Both the position numbers and the translations under genes were made by a program. Positions 41,955 to 49,625 of a DNA stretch of 49,625 nucleotides are shown here, piece after piece (within the stretch, counting starts at the first letter, position 1; each line of letters begins with the position of its first letter). The DNA comes from Parvibaculum sp040390855. Lineage in GTDB: Bacteria > Pseudomonadota > Alphaproteobacteria > Parvibaculales > Parvibaculaceae. The notes under the pieces were generated by a model, which was not told where the DNA came from, ran no database searches, and saw only the letters and a list, made by a program, of their open reading frames with translations. Location: positions 1 to 49,625 of the forward strand of contig JAZJXO010000033.1 in the NCBI GenBank assembly GCA_040390855.1, given 5' to 3'.

Positions 41955-44684
41955 TTACTCAGCAGCCGACAATGCACCTGTCGGCTGGGGCTTTGATTTG
42001 AACAGAGCGGGCAGCACGTTGATAAACGAGAGCAACACAGCCGCCGCATAGGGCACCGATTGCACCAGCAGGACCGCGACCCAGAGGAGCGAGAGGCTGT
42101 CGGAAAAATTGCCGTTCAGAAGGAAAGCGGCGGCGAGGCCCCAGAGCAATGTGAGCATCACGGCTTCTTCGCGCACCTGAATGAACGCCGCGGCAAGCGG
42201 CGGCTTGTCTTCGCATTTCGGTGTACGGAAGAACGGTTTGCCCGACGTCACCATGCCGTTGAGCATGGCTTTGGCAACTGTATGTGTGAGGGCGAGCGCC
42301 GCGACGCCGGCACCCAGACTTTCGATGAAGCTGCAATCCTTGACGCGCACGGCATAGAGCCAGAGCGAGCGCACAAACTTGAAGACGAAGCTGCCGATCG
42401 TCGGAATGAGGAAAGCAGCAACAGGAAGTTGCACCATCTTCGGCGCGTAAAGCGCGAAGGCGGAAAGCCCGATCGAGGTGATGGTGAAGAGAAGCGCCAG
42501 ACCGTCAGCAAACCATGGTAGCCAACCGGCGAGAAAGTAATAGCGCTGTGCCGATGTGAGCCCGCCTTTCCGCGCCCAGGGAGCGAGCGAACGCCAATGG
42601 TGTTTCACGATCTGCACGGCACCATAGGCCCAGCGGAAACGCTGACCGATATAGCCGGCCAGCGTGTCGGGCGTCAGGCCCTTGCCGAACGAGTGGTTGA
42701 TGTAAACGCTGTCATAGCCTTCGCGGTAGAGCTTGATGCCAAGCTCGGCATCTTCGCAGATGCACCACTCGGCCCATGCGCCGACTTTTATAAGCGCGGA
42801 TTTGCGCACCAGGGTCATCGTGCCGTGCTGAATGACAGCGTTGAAGTAATTCCGCTGGACCATGCCGATATGGAAGAAGCCGGCATATTCCCAGTTGCAC
42901 ATGTTTTTGAACATGCTCTCGTGACCGTCGCGATAATCCTGCGGCGACTGGACGAAACCAATGTCTTCCTTGACGAAATATGGGACCATCGTCCTGAGCC
43001 AGTCGGGAGCGACCTGATAGTCGCTGTCGATCACGGCGATGATCTCGGCATCTTCCGCCGTCATCTTGAGACCGAAATTGAGCGCACCGGCTTTGAAGCC
43101 CGGCCAGTTTTCCAGATGGAAAAAGCGAAAATGTGGTCCAAGTTCGGCGCAGGTTTCGCGCACAGGCTGCCAGACTTTGGGGTCCACCGTGTTGTTGTCG
43201 AGCACGAGGACTTCAAAGTTCTTGTAATCGAGACGGCTCAGTGCGAGCAGCGTCTCGTGCACCATTTCCGGCGGCTCGTTGTGAATGGGCACATGGATCG
43301 AGACTTTATTTGGCGGATAGTAACCATCGGGATGGGCAAAGGGCGTGAAGTGGCGCTCGCCGTGCCGTGTCCAGATGACTTCGACAAACTCGATGGCCTC
43401 GGCAAGCAGCACCATCAGCAGCAGGCCCTGAGCCGCAAAGAGGAAGGTCCACACGGCCGTATCAACAGAGCTGAGATAAAGACCCGTCACCGAAAGTCCC
43501 GCCCATGCAAAGGCGGAGGCAGCGATCTGCGTGACGATGGTGAAGATGATGACGCCTGCGGGTTTCACATGACGGCGGATCATCATAAAGGCAATCGCGA
43601 GAACGAGTGCGAGACCAGCGGCAATCGACGCCCAGAGACGCCATTGCGGCGCTTCCGAAATCGAACCCTTCATCGAGAATTTGGGATTGCGGTTCGCGTC
43701 ATAAATGCCCCAATAGGCACCGGCAGCGCCTTCTTCGGAAACCTTCCACGGCTGGTCGAAGGCTTCCATGACGTAATAGGTGATGTCGGCATCCTTGGCG
43801 CGGTTGAGAAATTCGCGCATGAAGGTCGCCTGATTGACGAGCGAGGGCACGGCCTCGCCTGTGAGTTCGGCTTCGGGGATGCCCGGATAGGGTTTGCGCG
43901 GAATGATCTTGCCGCGCGACGGCCAGCCCACTTCCGTGATGACGATCGGCTTGTCGGGATATTTTGCGTGCAACTCGTCGAGGCGCTCGAACACGGCGTC
44001 AACGGCGCGGTCCACGGGGATGCCTTCCCAATAGGGCAGGATCTGCACGCCGATATAATCGACCGCTTTCACAAGCTCTGGATTGTTGAGCCAGATATGC
44101 GGCGGCTCGGCGGTTGAGATCGGTTTCCACACACCGGCTTTGCGCGCCGCGTTGATATAGCCGATGAGATCGGCGACGGGGAGATCGTTGCGCAGCAGGC
44201 TTTCATTGCCGACCAGCACACGCACGACATTGCGCTTCTTGGACAGCGTGATGAGGTTGGCAAGTTCTTGATCATTGCGGGGTTTGTCGCCGCTGATCCA
44301 GGCACCGACCGCGACCGAAAGACCATCTCCAGCGGCGAGATCGGGAATGTCTTGCTGGCCGCGAATGACCGAATAGGTACGGATCGCCTGCACCGTGCCG
44401 GAGATGAGCTTGAGATCGGCGGAAATCTGATCATGTGTCGGATGGATGTTTTTGGTGGGATCCTGATCGCGCTGATAGGGCGAGTAGGAGAAGCCCACAA
44501 TTTCGCCGGTCCAGGCTTCGGCCTCATGCGGCTGATTGAACGCCGCCCAGATTGCCAGATTGGCGACGATGACTATGGGGAGGACGAACAGCGCGAAAGC
44601 GACAACGCGGGCCGCAGAAAACTTGCGGGCCGGTGCGGGTTCGGGCGAAGGTGCAGCGGGCGGAGTTGGAGCAGGATTGTCCAT
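41955..44684 (-). CDS. Membrane GH17-GT2 fusion, beta-1,3-glucan synthase type (NdvB-like)
   Basis: The 909-residue protein joins two enzymes. After a membrane helix (~29-48), a periplasmic GH17-like domain (~60-340) carries VLVGNE (E161) and VITEVGW (E251) as the likely acid/base and nucleophile. Then come more membrane segments (~352-430) and a processive family 2 glycosyltransferase with VIDSDYQ (D553, D555), QSPQDYRD, ICEDAELG (ED 644-645) and QRFRW (681-685), followed by C-terminal membrane helices. This layout is that of Bradyrhizobium NdvB-like proteins that make cyclic beta-1,3;1,6-glucans from UDP-glucose, the GH17 part branching or cyclising the chain. The secreted GH17-like protein at 2777-3739 is a possible partner. 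Cyclic versus linear product cannot be decided here. Confidence 0.85.
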   Translation of the reverse strand: MDNPAPTPPAAPSPEPAPARKFSAARVVAFALFVLPIVIVANLAIWAAFNQPHEAEAWTGEIVGFSYSPYQRDQDPTKNIHPTHDQISADLKLISGTVQAIRTYSVIRGQQDIPDLAAGDGLSVAVGAWISGDKPRNDQELANLITLSKKRNVVRVLVGNESLLRNDLPVADLIGYINAARKAGVWKPISTAEPPHIWLNNPELVKAVDYIGVQILPYWEGIPVDRAVDAVFERLDELHAKYPDKPIVITEVGWPSRGKIIPRKPYPGIPEAELTGEAVPSLVNQATFMREFLNRAKDADITYYVMEAFDQPWKVSEEGAAGAYWGIYDANRNPKFSMKGSISEAPQWRLWASIAAGLALVLAIAFMMIRRHVKPAGVIIFTIVTQIAASAFAWAGLSVTGLYLSSVDTAVWTFLFAAQGLLLMVLLAEAIEFVEVIWTRHGERHFTPFAHPDGYYPPNKVSIHVPIHNEPPEMVHETLLALSRLDYKNFEVLVLDNNTVDPKVWQPVRETCAELGPHFRFFHLENWPGFKAGALNFGLKMTAEDAEIIAVIDSDYQVAPDWLRTMVPYFVKEDIGFVQSPQDYRDGHESMFKNMCNWEYAGFFHIGMVQRNYFNAVIQHGTMTLVRKSALIKVGAWAEWCICEDAELGIKLYREGYDSVYINHSFGKGLTPDTLAGYIGQRFRWAYGAVQIVKHHWRSLAPWARKGGLTSAQRYYFLAGWLPWFADGLALLFTITSIGLSAFALYAPKMVQLPVAAFLIPTIGSFVFKFVRSLWLYAVRVKDCSFIESLGAGVAALALTHTVAKAMLNGMVTSGKPFFRTPKCEDKPPLAAAFIQVREEAVMLTLLWGLAAAFLLNGNFSDSLSLLWVAVLLVQSVPYAAAVLLSFINVLPALFKSKPQPTGALSAAE

Positions 44685-44786
44685 AAGGTGTCAGCTTGTC
44701 CAAAAGGGTACAGGTCAGATTTAAGGCATAGGCCAGTCTCCATGAATGGCCGATGAACAGAAGTTCGTCGGCCGTTCATAGATAGT

Positions 44787-46532
44787 TCAATCGGCGGCAG
44801 AGGCCACACGGACACCCGAAGGGCGGCTTTGTGCGCCGCGCAGGAGGCGACCATTGAGCGCGCCCGTAGGCACACCTTCGTGGAAAGCGACAGTGCCCGA
44901 CACGATGCTTGCCGTATAGCCGTCGGCATGTTGGATGAGCCGTTTGCCGCCAGCGGGCAGATCGTTGACGATATGGGGCGAGTAGAGTTTCAGTCCGTCA
45001 AAGTTGATGACATTGACGTCGGCTTTCATACCGGGCGCAAGGATGCCGCGATCCAACACGTTGATGAGTTCGGCATTGCGGCTCGTGAGCCCGTGGATCA
45101 GCCATTCGAGCGGCAGCTTCGGACCACGTGTACGGTCGCGGCCCCAATGGGTCAGAAGCGTTGTCGGGAAGCTCGCATCGCAGATGACGCCGCAATGCGC
45201 GCCACCATCCGACAGGCCGAAGGCGGTGTTGGGGTGTTTCAGCATCTTCTCGACATTGTCGAGGCTGCCGGATGAATAGTTCATCAGCGGAAAATAAAGA
45301 AGTGCCTTGCCGTCACGTTCCAGCATCAGGTCGAGCACAATTTCGCGCGGGTTTTTGCCCGTGGCCGCCGCGATGCCTTTGACGCTTGTTTCGGGTGCAG
45401 GCTCGTAGTCCGGCACTTCACCGAGTGCAAACATCTTGTGATAGGCGGTGCAGATCATCTCGATGATTTCACCGGCAGGATAGACCGGCTCTTCGGCGAG
45501 CAACTTCGTGCGGAACTCGGGATCGCGCAGTGCCTTGATCTGTTGCTCCAGCGGCGCGCCCCAGATCGTGCGGAATGTCTGGTGCATGACGAACGGATTG
45601 AGCGACGCGGTGAGGCCGAGCAGCAGGCCCGTCGCGCGCGGCGGCACCTGACCTTTGATCGGCAGACCGGCCTTGTTGGCTTCGGCAATGTTGTGCAGCA
45701 CACGCGCCCAGACATCGGGCCAGCGGTCATCCTGTTCAATGGTGATCGACATCGGACGGCCCGACAGTTCGACCATGCCGCGCAGCATGGCAAATTCATT
45801 GTCGGTGTCTTTGAAGTCGGCGATGAGCTGGAGCACGCCCTTGCCCGCCTTGCCCATCGCGCGCGCGATGCCGTGCAACTCGGCGGCTTCGGCTTTCAGC
45901 GTCGGCGTCAAGCCACCTTTGCTGTCCTTGTGCTTCACCGTGCGCGAGGTCGAGAAGCCGAGCGCACCGGCGTCGAGCGCTTCAACGACGAGACGCGCCA
46001 TCTCGTCGGTGTCGGCTTGCGTTGCCGGTTCCAGCGCAGGCGCGCGTTGGCCCATCACATAGGCCCGGACGGCGGCGTGGGGAATTTGCAAACCCACATC
46101 AAGCGCCAGCGGCGAAGCTTCGACCGCATCCATGTAATCGGCAAAGCTCTCCCAGTTCCATTTGATGCCTTCGACAAGGGCCGAACCCGGAATATCCTCG
46201 ACACCTTCCATCAGGCTCAACAGCCAGTCGCGCTGCTCAGGTTTGCAGGGCGCGAAGCCGACGCCGCAATTTCCCATGACGGCGGTGGTGACGCCGTGAA
46301 AGGTGGAGGGCTGGAGGAACGGGTCCCATGTGACCTGACCATCATAATGCGTATGCACGTCGATGAAGCCCGGCGTCACGATCTGGCCTTTGGCGTCGAT
46401 CTCTTCACGGCCCGCGCCTGCGACCTTGCCGACGGAGACGATGGTGCGTCCATCAATGGCGATGTCGGCTTCGACCGGTGCGGCCCCCGTGCCGTCAAAG
46501 ACTGTGCCGCCGCGAATGACAAGATCGTGCAT
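44787..46532 (-). CDS. Amidohydrolase, N-acyl-D-amino-acid deacylase (D-aminoacylase) family
   Basis: The 581-residue metal-dependent hydrolase has the amidohydrolase motif TPGFIDVHTHYDGQVTWDPF (metal-binding HxH), GVTTAVMGNCGVGFAPCKPE, and GIAAATGKNPREIVLDLMLE, with SDGGAHCGVICDASFP near the C-terminus for the last ligand. These match the D-aminoacylase branch, which removes acyl groups from N-acyl-D-amino acids; members of this longer type are often annotated without a proven substrate. The start ATG 46530-46532 begins MHDLVIRGGTVFDGTG, the standard opening. The neighbouring enoyl-CoA hydratase on the same strand lies 93 bp upstream. Confidence 0.88.
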   Translation of the reverse strand: MHDLVIRGGTVFDGTGAAPVEADIAIDGRTIVSVGKVAGAGREEIDAKGQIVTPGFIDVHTHYDGQVTWDPFLQPSTFHGVTTAVMGNCGVGFAPCKPEQRDWLLSLMEGVEDIPGSALVEGIKWNWESFADYMDAVEASPLALDVGLQIPHAAVRAYVMGQRAPALEPATQADTDEMARLVVEALDAGALGFSTSRTVKHKDSKGGLTPTLKAEAAELHGIARAMGKAGKGVLQLIADFKDTDNEFAMLRGMVELSGRPMSITIEQDDRWPDVWARVLHNIAEANKAGLPIKGQVPPRATGLLLGLTASLNPFVMHQTFRTIWGAPLEQQIKALRDPEFRTKLLAEEPVYPAGEIIEMICTAYHKMFALGEVPDYEPAPETSVKGIAAATGKNPREIVLDLMLERDGKALLYFPLMNYSSGSLDNVEKMLKHPNTAFGLSDGGAHCGVICDASFPTTLLTHWGRDRTRGPKLPLEWLIHGLTSRNAELINVLDRGILAPGMKADVNVINFDGLKLYSPHIVNDLPAGGKRLIQHADGYTASIVSGTVAFHEGVPTGALNGRLLRGAQSRPSGVRVASAAD

Positions 46533-46625
46533 GGCTGAAACTCCCCATAAGTGCTCTGCATGGCATTGGGTCAAGCATAGCGGATTTTTCGGGGCATGTG
46601 GCGCGAAATGGGCGCGCTGCGTCCC

Positions 46626-47414
46626 TCAACCCGTCTGGTTCTTCCCGCGCGCCTGAACTTCCGCGCGGCGTTCTTCGATGGCAGATGAATCGACGTTACT
46701 GTTACGCTCGCCGGAGAACTTGCGCTCGGTCTTCAGCGCCTCGCCGAAGCTCTGGGCGAAACCGTCATTGATGAGTTGCTTATAGGCGGGCAGGCAGTCC
46801 GGCACGACGGTCAGCATGTCTTCGGCGAGCTTGCGGCAGGTGGCCAGTAATTCTTCAGGTGCGACCACGCGATTGATAAGGCCCCAGTCATAGGCCTGCT
46901 GGGCCGAGAGGAAGTTGCCGGTGAACGACAGTTCCCTGGCGCGGTAGATGCCGATGGCGCGGCTGAGTTTCTGGCTGAGACCCCAGCCCGGCAGGATGCC
47001 GACGCGGGCATGGGTGTCGGCAAAACGCGCATTGGTCGAGCAGATCAGCACGTCGCAGGCCAGAGCGAGTTCAAAGCCACCGGTGATGGCTACGCCGTTG
47101 ATGGCGCCGATAACGGGGCCTGAAAATTGACCGATGGAGGTCACGGGATCCTTATCGCCGATCGTGCCGCCCACCGTCGAAGCGCCCGAACCCAGTTCCT
47201 TAAGGTCCAGACCGGCGCAGAAGGCCTTGCCAGACCCCGTCAGGATCACTGCCCTGACATCGCGATCAGCCTCAAGGGCCTGAAAAGTATCTGCAATCGC
47301 CAGACGCAATTCGCGCGACAGGGCGTTCATCGCGGTCGGGCGACTGAGCGTGACTGTGGCGATTCCGCCGGATTTTTCAACGAGAAGGACGGCATCAGGC
47401 GCTCGGTCTGTCAT
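46626..47414 (-). CDS. Enoyl-CoA hydratase/isomerase family protein
   Basis: The 262-residue crotonase-fold enzyme has VTLSRPTAMNALSRELRLAI, FCAGLDLKELG (oxyanion hole), AINGVAITGGFELALACDVL (second hole with one catalytic Glu position) and HARVGILPGWGLSQKLSRAI with a Gly/Pro-rich turn where the second Glu of hydratases lies. It likely acts in fatty acid or acyl-CoA degradation. The second crotonase gene in the window is only 5 kb away. It has no neighbour in tandem except the deacylase downstream. Confidence 0.9.
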   Translation of the reverse strand: MTDRAPDAVLLVEKSGGIATVTLSRPTAMNALSRELRLAIADTFQALEADRDVRAVILTGSGKAFCAGLDLKELGSGASTVGGTIGDKDPVTSIGQFSGPVIGAINGVAITGGFELALACDVLICSTNARFADTHARVGILPGWGLSQKLSRAIGIYRARELSFTGNFLSAQQAYDWGLINRVVAPEELLATCRKLAEDMLTVVPDCLPAYKQLINDGFAQSFGEALKTERKFSGERNSNVDSSAIEERRAEVQARGKNQTG

Positions 47415-47609
47415 TTTATTATTCCATAACGCATAATCTTTGTGGAAAAACGGCTCTAATCCTCATCTATCAGAGGGGGCGTTTGGCCGCAATTCGTGCG
47501 CTTCATGCTTTTGTTGACCCGAGACACTCGTTCGGCAAGTATCCGCGCCTTCGCTACGCCTGCAACAACCGCCCACGATACTCCACGAAACAATGTAAGG
47601 CTCGGTCAG

Positions 47610-49496
47610 TTGAGCACCGCTTTATCCGATGAGAAACAGCCAGTGCGGCTGGCTCTCCATGTCGCCGCTCTTGGCGTCGTGTTCGGCGACATCGGCACAA
47701 GCCCCCTTTATACGATCCGCGAATGTTTCGAACCCAAAGTGGGTCTGGAGCCGACGTCGGCAAGCGTTATCGGTGTTTTGTCGCTCGTCTTCTGGGCCGT
47801 CACGCTTGTCGTGATGACAAAGTATGTCTTCTTTATTCTGCGTGCCGACAACAAGGGCGAAGGCGGCGTGCTCGCTCTGACCGCCCTGTCACTGAAACGC
47901 GCCGGCACGAACACGAAGCTCGGCGGTTTCATTATGATTGCCGGCATGATCGGCGCGGCGCTCTTCTACGGCGACGGCATCATCACCCCGGCGATCTCGG
48001 TTCTTGGCGCGGTTGAAGGTCTCGAAGTCATCTCCCCCGCCTTTGCCGATATGACCATGCCCATCGCTGCGGTCCTCCTTATCGGCCTCTTTCTCGCGCA
48101 AAAAAGCGGCACAGCCCGCGTCGGTGCCTTTTTCGGCCCCGTCATGTTCATCTGGTTTGCGACGCTCGCCGCTATGGGCGTCTGGGGCATCTCCTATGCG
48201 CCGCAAGTGCTCAACGCGCTCGACCCGCGCCATGGCATCGAGCTTCTGCTGAGTGGCAATGTCCGCCCGCTGCTGCTGCTCGGCTCCGTCGTGCTCGCTG
48301 TCACAGGTGCCGAAGCGCTCTATGCCGATATGGGCCATTTCGGCCGCTCCACCATCCGCCGCATCTGGATCACGCTCGTCTGGCCCGCGCTCATTCTCAA
48401 TTATTTCGGCCAGGGCGCGTTGATCCTGCATGACCCCGTGGCGATTGAAAATCCGTTCTATCTCCTTGCCCCTGAAGCCTTGCGCATCCCGCTCCTGCTC
48501 CTCGCGACGATGGCCGCGATCATTGCCTCGCAGGCCGTGATCTCCGGCGCGTTTTCCGTGACCAGTCAGGCCGTTGAACTCGGCTGGCTGCCGCGCGTGC
48601 GCATCCGTCATACATCCGCGCGCGAAAGCGGACAGATCTATGTACCTCAGATCAATGCCGCCATGATGGCGGGCGTGCTTGCCGTTGTCTTCGGCTTTGA
48701 AGATTCATCAAGCCTTGCGTCGGCTTATGGCATCGCTGTTGTCGGCACCATGATGATGACGACGCTTCTCGGCTTTTATTATTACCGCTTTATCGCCGGT
48801 TGGCCGCTCATCCCCGTCTTCATTGTCGCGGCCTTCTTTTTCGTCCTCGACATCGGCTTTCTCGCCTCCAATCTCACCAAGGTTCTGCAAGGCGGCTGGA
48901 TGCCGTTGATGATCGGTCTCATCATTGTGACGGTCATGGAAACATGGCGGCGCGGACGCAAGGCATTAAGCGAACAGTTCCTCGACGGTGCCATTCCGCT
49001 CGAAACCTTGCTGAAGCAGGCCGCCGACCAGAAAATCCAGCGCGTCAAAGGGGCCGCTGTCTTCCTCACCGGCAATCTCGAAGCCGTGCCGACGGCGCTG
49101 CTGCACAATCTCAAACACAATCAGGTCTTGCACAAACGCGTGGCGCTGCTGCGCGTCAGCACCGAGGACACGCCGCGTGTGCCCCTCAGCGAACAGATGA
49201 GCGTCGAGACGCTGCCCAACGGTTTTGCGCGCATCGAAATCCGCCACGGTTTCATGCAACTCGTCGACGTGCCGGAATCGCTCGAACGCTGCCGCACCTT
49301 CGGCCTCGACTTCCCGCCCATGGAGACAAGCTATTTCGTCTCCCGCCAGACGCTGGTGCATGAACACTCGTCGAAAATGCCGGGCTGGCAATCGCAGCTC
49401 TTCATTCTGCTGATGGACTATGCGCTCTCGCCGACCGAGTATTTCCAACTTCCACCGAACCGGGTGGTCGAACTCGGCACCAAGACGGAAGTTTGA
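47610..49496 (+). CDS. kup: Kup-type potassium uptake transporter
   Basis: The 628-residue protein has the Kup/HAK signature: ALGVVFGDIGTSPLYTIREC near the N-terminus, NKGEGGVLALTAL, LFYGDGIITPAISVLGAVEG and SSSLASAYGIAVVGTMMMTT, with about twelve membrane segments and a soluble C-terminal domain ending in VSRQTLV and YFQLPPNRVVELGTKTEV. It imports K+, probably with H+. The frame is open from 47496, but E. coli Kup homologues begin about 15 residues before the GVVFGDIG motif; TTG 47610, with GTAAGG upstream, gives that length. GTG 47496 and ATG 47505 remain possible. It is transcribed away from the enoyl-CoA hydratase gene. Confidence 0.93.
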   Translation: MSTALSDEKQPVRLALHVAALGVVFGDIGTSPLYTIRECFEPKVGLEPTSASVIGVLSLVFWAVTLVVMTKYVFFILRADNKGEGGVLALTALSLKRAGTNTKLGGFIMIAGMIGAALFYGDGIITPAISVLGAVEGLEVISPAFADMTMPIAAVLLIGLFLAQKSGTARVGAFFGPVMFIWFATLAAMGVWGISYAPQVLNALDPRHGIELLLSGNVRPLLLLGSVVLAVTGAEALYADMGHFGRSTIRRIWITLVWPALILNYFGQGALILHDPVAIENPFYLLAPEALRIPLLLLATMAAIIASQAVISGAFSVTSQAVELGWLPRVRIRHTSARESGQIYVPQINAAMMAGVLAVVFGFEDSSSLASAYGIAVVGTMMMTTLLGFYYYRFIAGWPLIPVFIVAAFFFVLDIGFLASNLTKVLQGGWMPLMIGLIIVTVMETWRRGRKALSEQFLDGAIPLETLLKQAADQKIQRVKGAAVFLTGNLEAVPTALLHNLKHNQVLHKRVALLRVSTEDTPRVPLSEQMSVETLPNGFARIEIRHGFMQLVDVPESLERCRTFGLDFPPMETSYFVSRQTLVHEHSSKMPGWQSQLFILLMDYALSPTEYFQLPPNRVVELGTKTEV

Positions 49497-49573
49497 TTTC
49501 CGTTTTCATTTCGCACTGTCGGGTCGGGACGGGCACAAGCCGGGCACGGTGGTAGGGCAAACCCCTGCTCCTT

Positions 49574-49625
49574 AGAGCGGGATGACATATGACTGATTCA
49601 AAGGGGATTCCCTTTGGAGGAGATT
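49574..49625. repeat. Possible dispersed repeat running off the right edge
   Basis: AGAGCGGGATGACATATGAC is followed by the perfect hairpin CAAAGGG GATT CCCTTTG (49599-49616). AGAGCGGGATG-type starts are common in intergenic repeats of Hyphomicrobiales. Only one side is in view, so a full repeat cannot be confirmed. A GGAGGAG at the edge may belong to the next gene. Confidence 0.35.

Noticed and set aside
42597..44117. 506-codon open frame on the plus strand
   Set aside because: Antisense to the GH17-GT2 fusion; no recognisable motifs and biased composition.
45438..46538. 366-codon open frame on the plus strand
   Set aside because: Antisense to the amidohydrolase; no start context or family similarity.
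1..49625. CRISPR array, rRNA genes, riboswitches
   Set aside because: No regularly spaced repeats, rRNA-like sequence or recognisable riboswitch (including a B12 box before the BtuF-like gene) was seen.

Overview
The window looks like a chromosomal segment of an alphaproteobacterium, most likely of the Hyphomicrobiales (Rhizobiales) or a close relative. Three things point there. First, the run murA - DUF2948 - hisD - UPF0262 - low-molecular-weight phosphatase - infA - maf - RNase E/G - yacG - tRNA-Phe (about 14.3-21.5 kb) is a typical alphaproteobacterial gene order. Second, the tRNA-His at 36.1 kb has A73, a G1:U72 pair and no extra 5' G, which is the derived state described for one alphaproteobacterial clade. 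Third, the small dispersed hairpin repeats (TCATTGC...GCAATCC) and the intracellular PHB-degradation genes fit this group. The DNA is GC-rich by eye, apart from an AT-rich accessory patch at the left edge.

Layout. 0-1.2 kb is accessory and decayed: the C-terminal part of an McrC-like restriction subunit running in from the left, an AT-rich stretch without genes, a REP-like repeat pair, and a small conserved gene broken by a -1 frameshift that ends 5 bp before nrdB. 1.2-9.2 kb is rightward housekeeping and transport: nrdB, a half-size EamA permease, a secreted GH17-like protein, an MFS carrier followed closely by a BtuF/BtuC/BtuD-type ABC importer, and a CPA2 antiporter. trmH-like methyltransferase lies convergent to the antiporter.

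10.0-13.8 kb is a small mobilisable island between the trmH-like gene and the 3' end of tRNA-Thr(GGT). It holds a frameshifted small ORF, mobC, a relaxase, a hipB-hipA toxin-antitoxin pair with three operator-like sites exactly 50 bp apart, and a scar in which the start of an IS3-type OrfA is fused in frame to the last ~60 residues of a type I secreted protein. No integrase is present. 13.9-21.5 kb is the conserved core run above. 21.6-22.2 kb, just past tRNA-Phe, is an overlapping pair of small genes of virion-like and membrane/coiled-coil character.

22.2-31.2 kb carries lipid and storage metabolism: a desaturase, PHB depolymerase, a GST, an SDR, two small envelope proteins, an AsmA-like protein and acetoacetyl-CoA synthetase. 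PHB depolymerase and acetoacetyl-CoA synthetase are two steps of PHB mobilisation. 31.3-35.0 kb is a MarR - FUSC - DUF1656 - HlyD efflux operon (AaeAB type) with a palindromic operator, followed by a convergent epoxide-hydrolase-like gene.

36-39 kb holds tRNA-His, a hybrid PAS histidine kinase and a tail-to-tail single-domain response regulator. 39.3-47.4 kb has a second GST ending in a strong terminator and an odd tandem repeat, an SDR/enoyl-CoA hydratase operon, a large membrane GH17-GT2 fusion (beta-1,3-glucan synthase type), an N-acyl-D-amino-acid deacylase-like amidohydrolase and a second enoyl-CoA hydratase. The window closes with a Kup potassium transporter. I found no CRISPR array, rRNA or complete insertion sequence. 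The strongest leads for something undescribed are the phased hipBA operators in the tRNA-Thr island, the OrfA/secretion-signal fusion, the virion-like gene pair at tRNA-Phe and the two frameshifted small genes.
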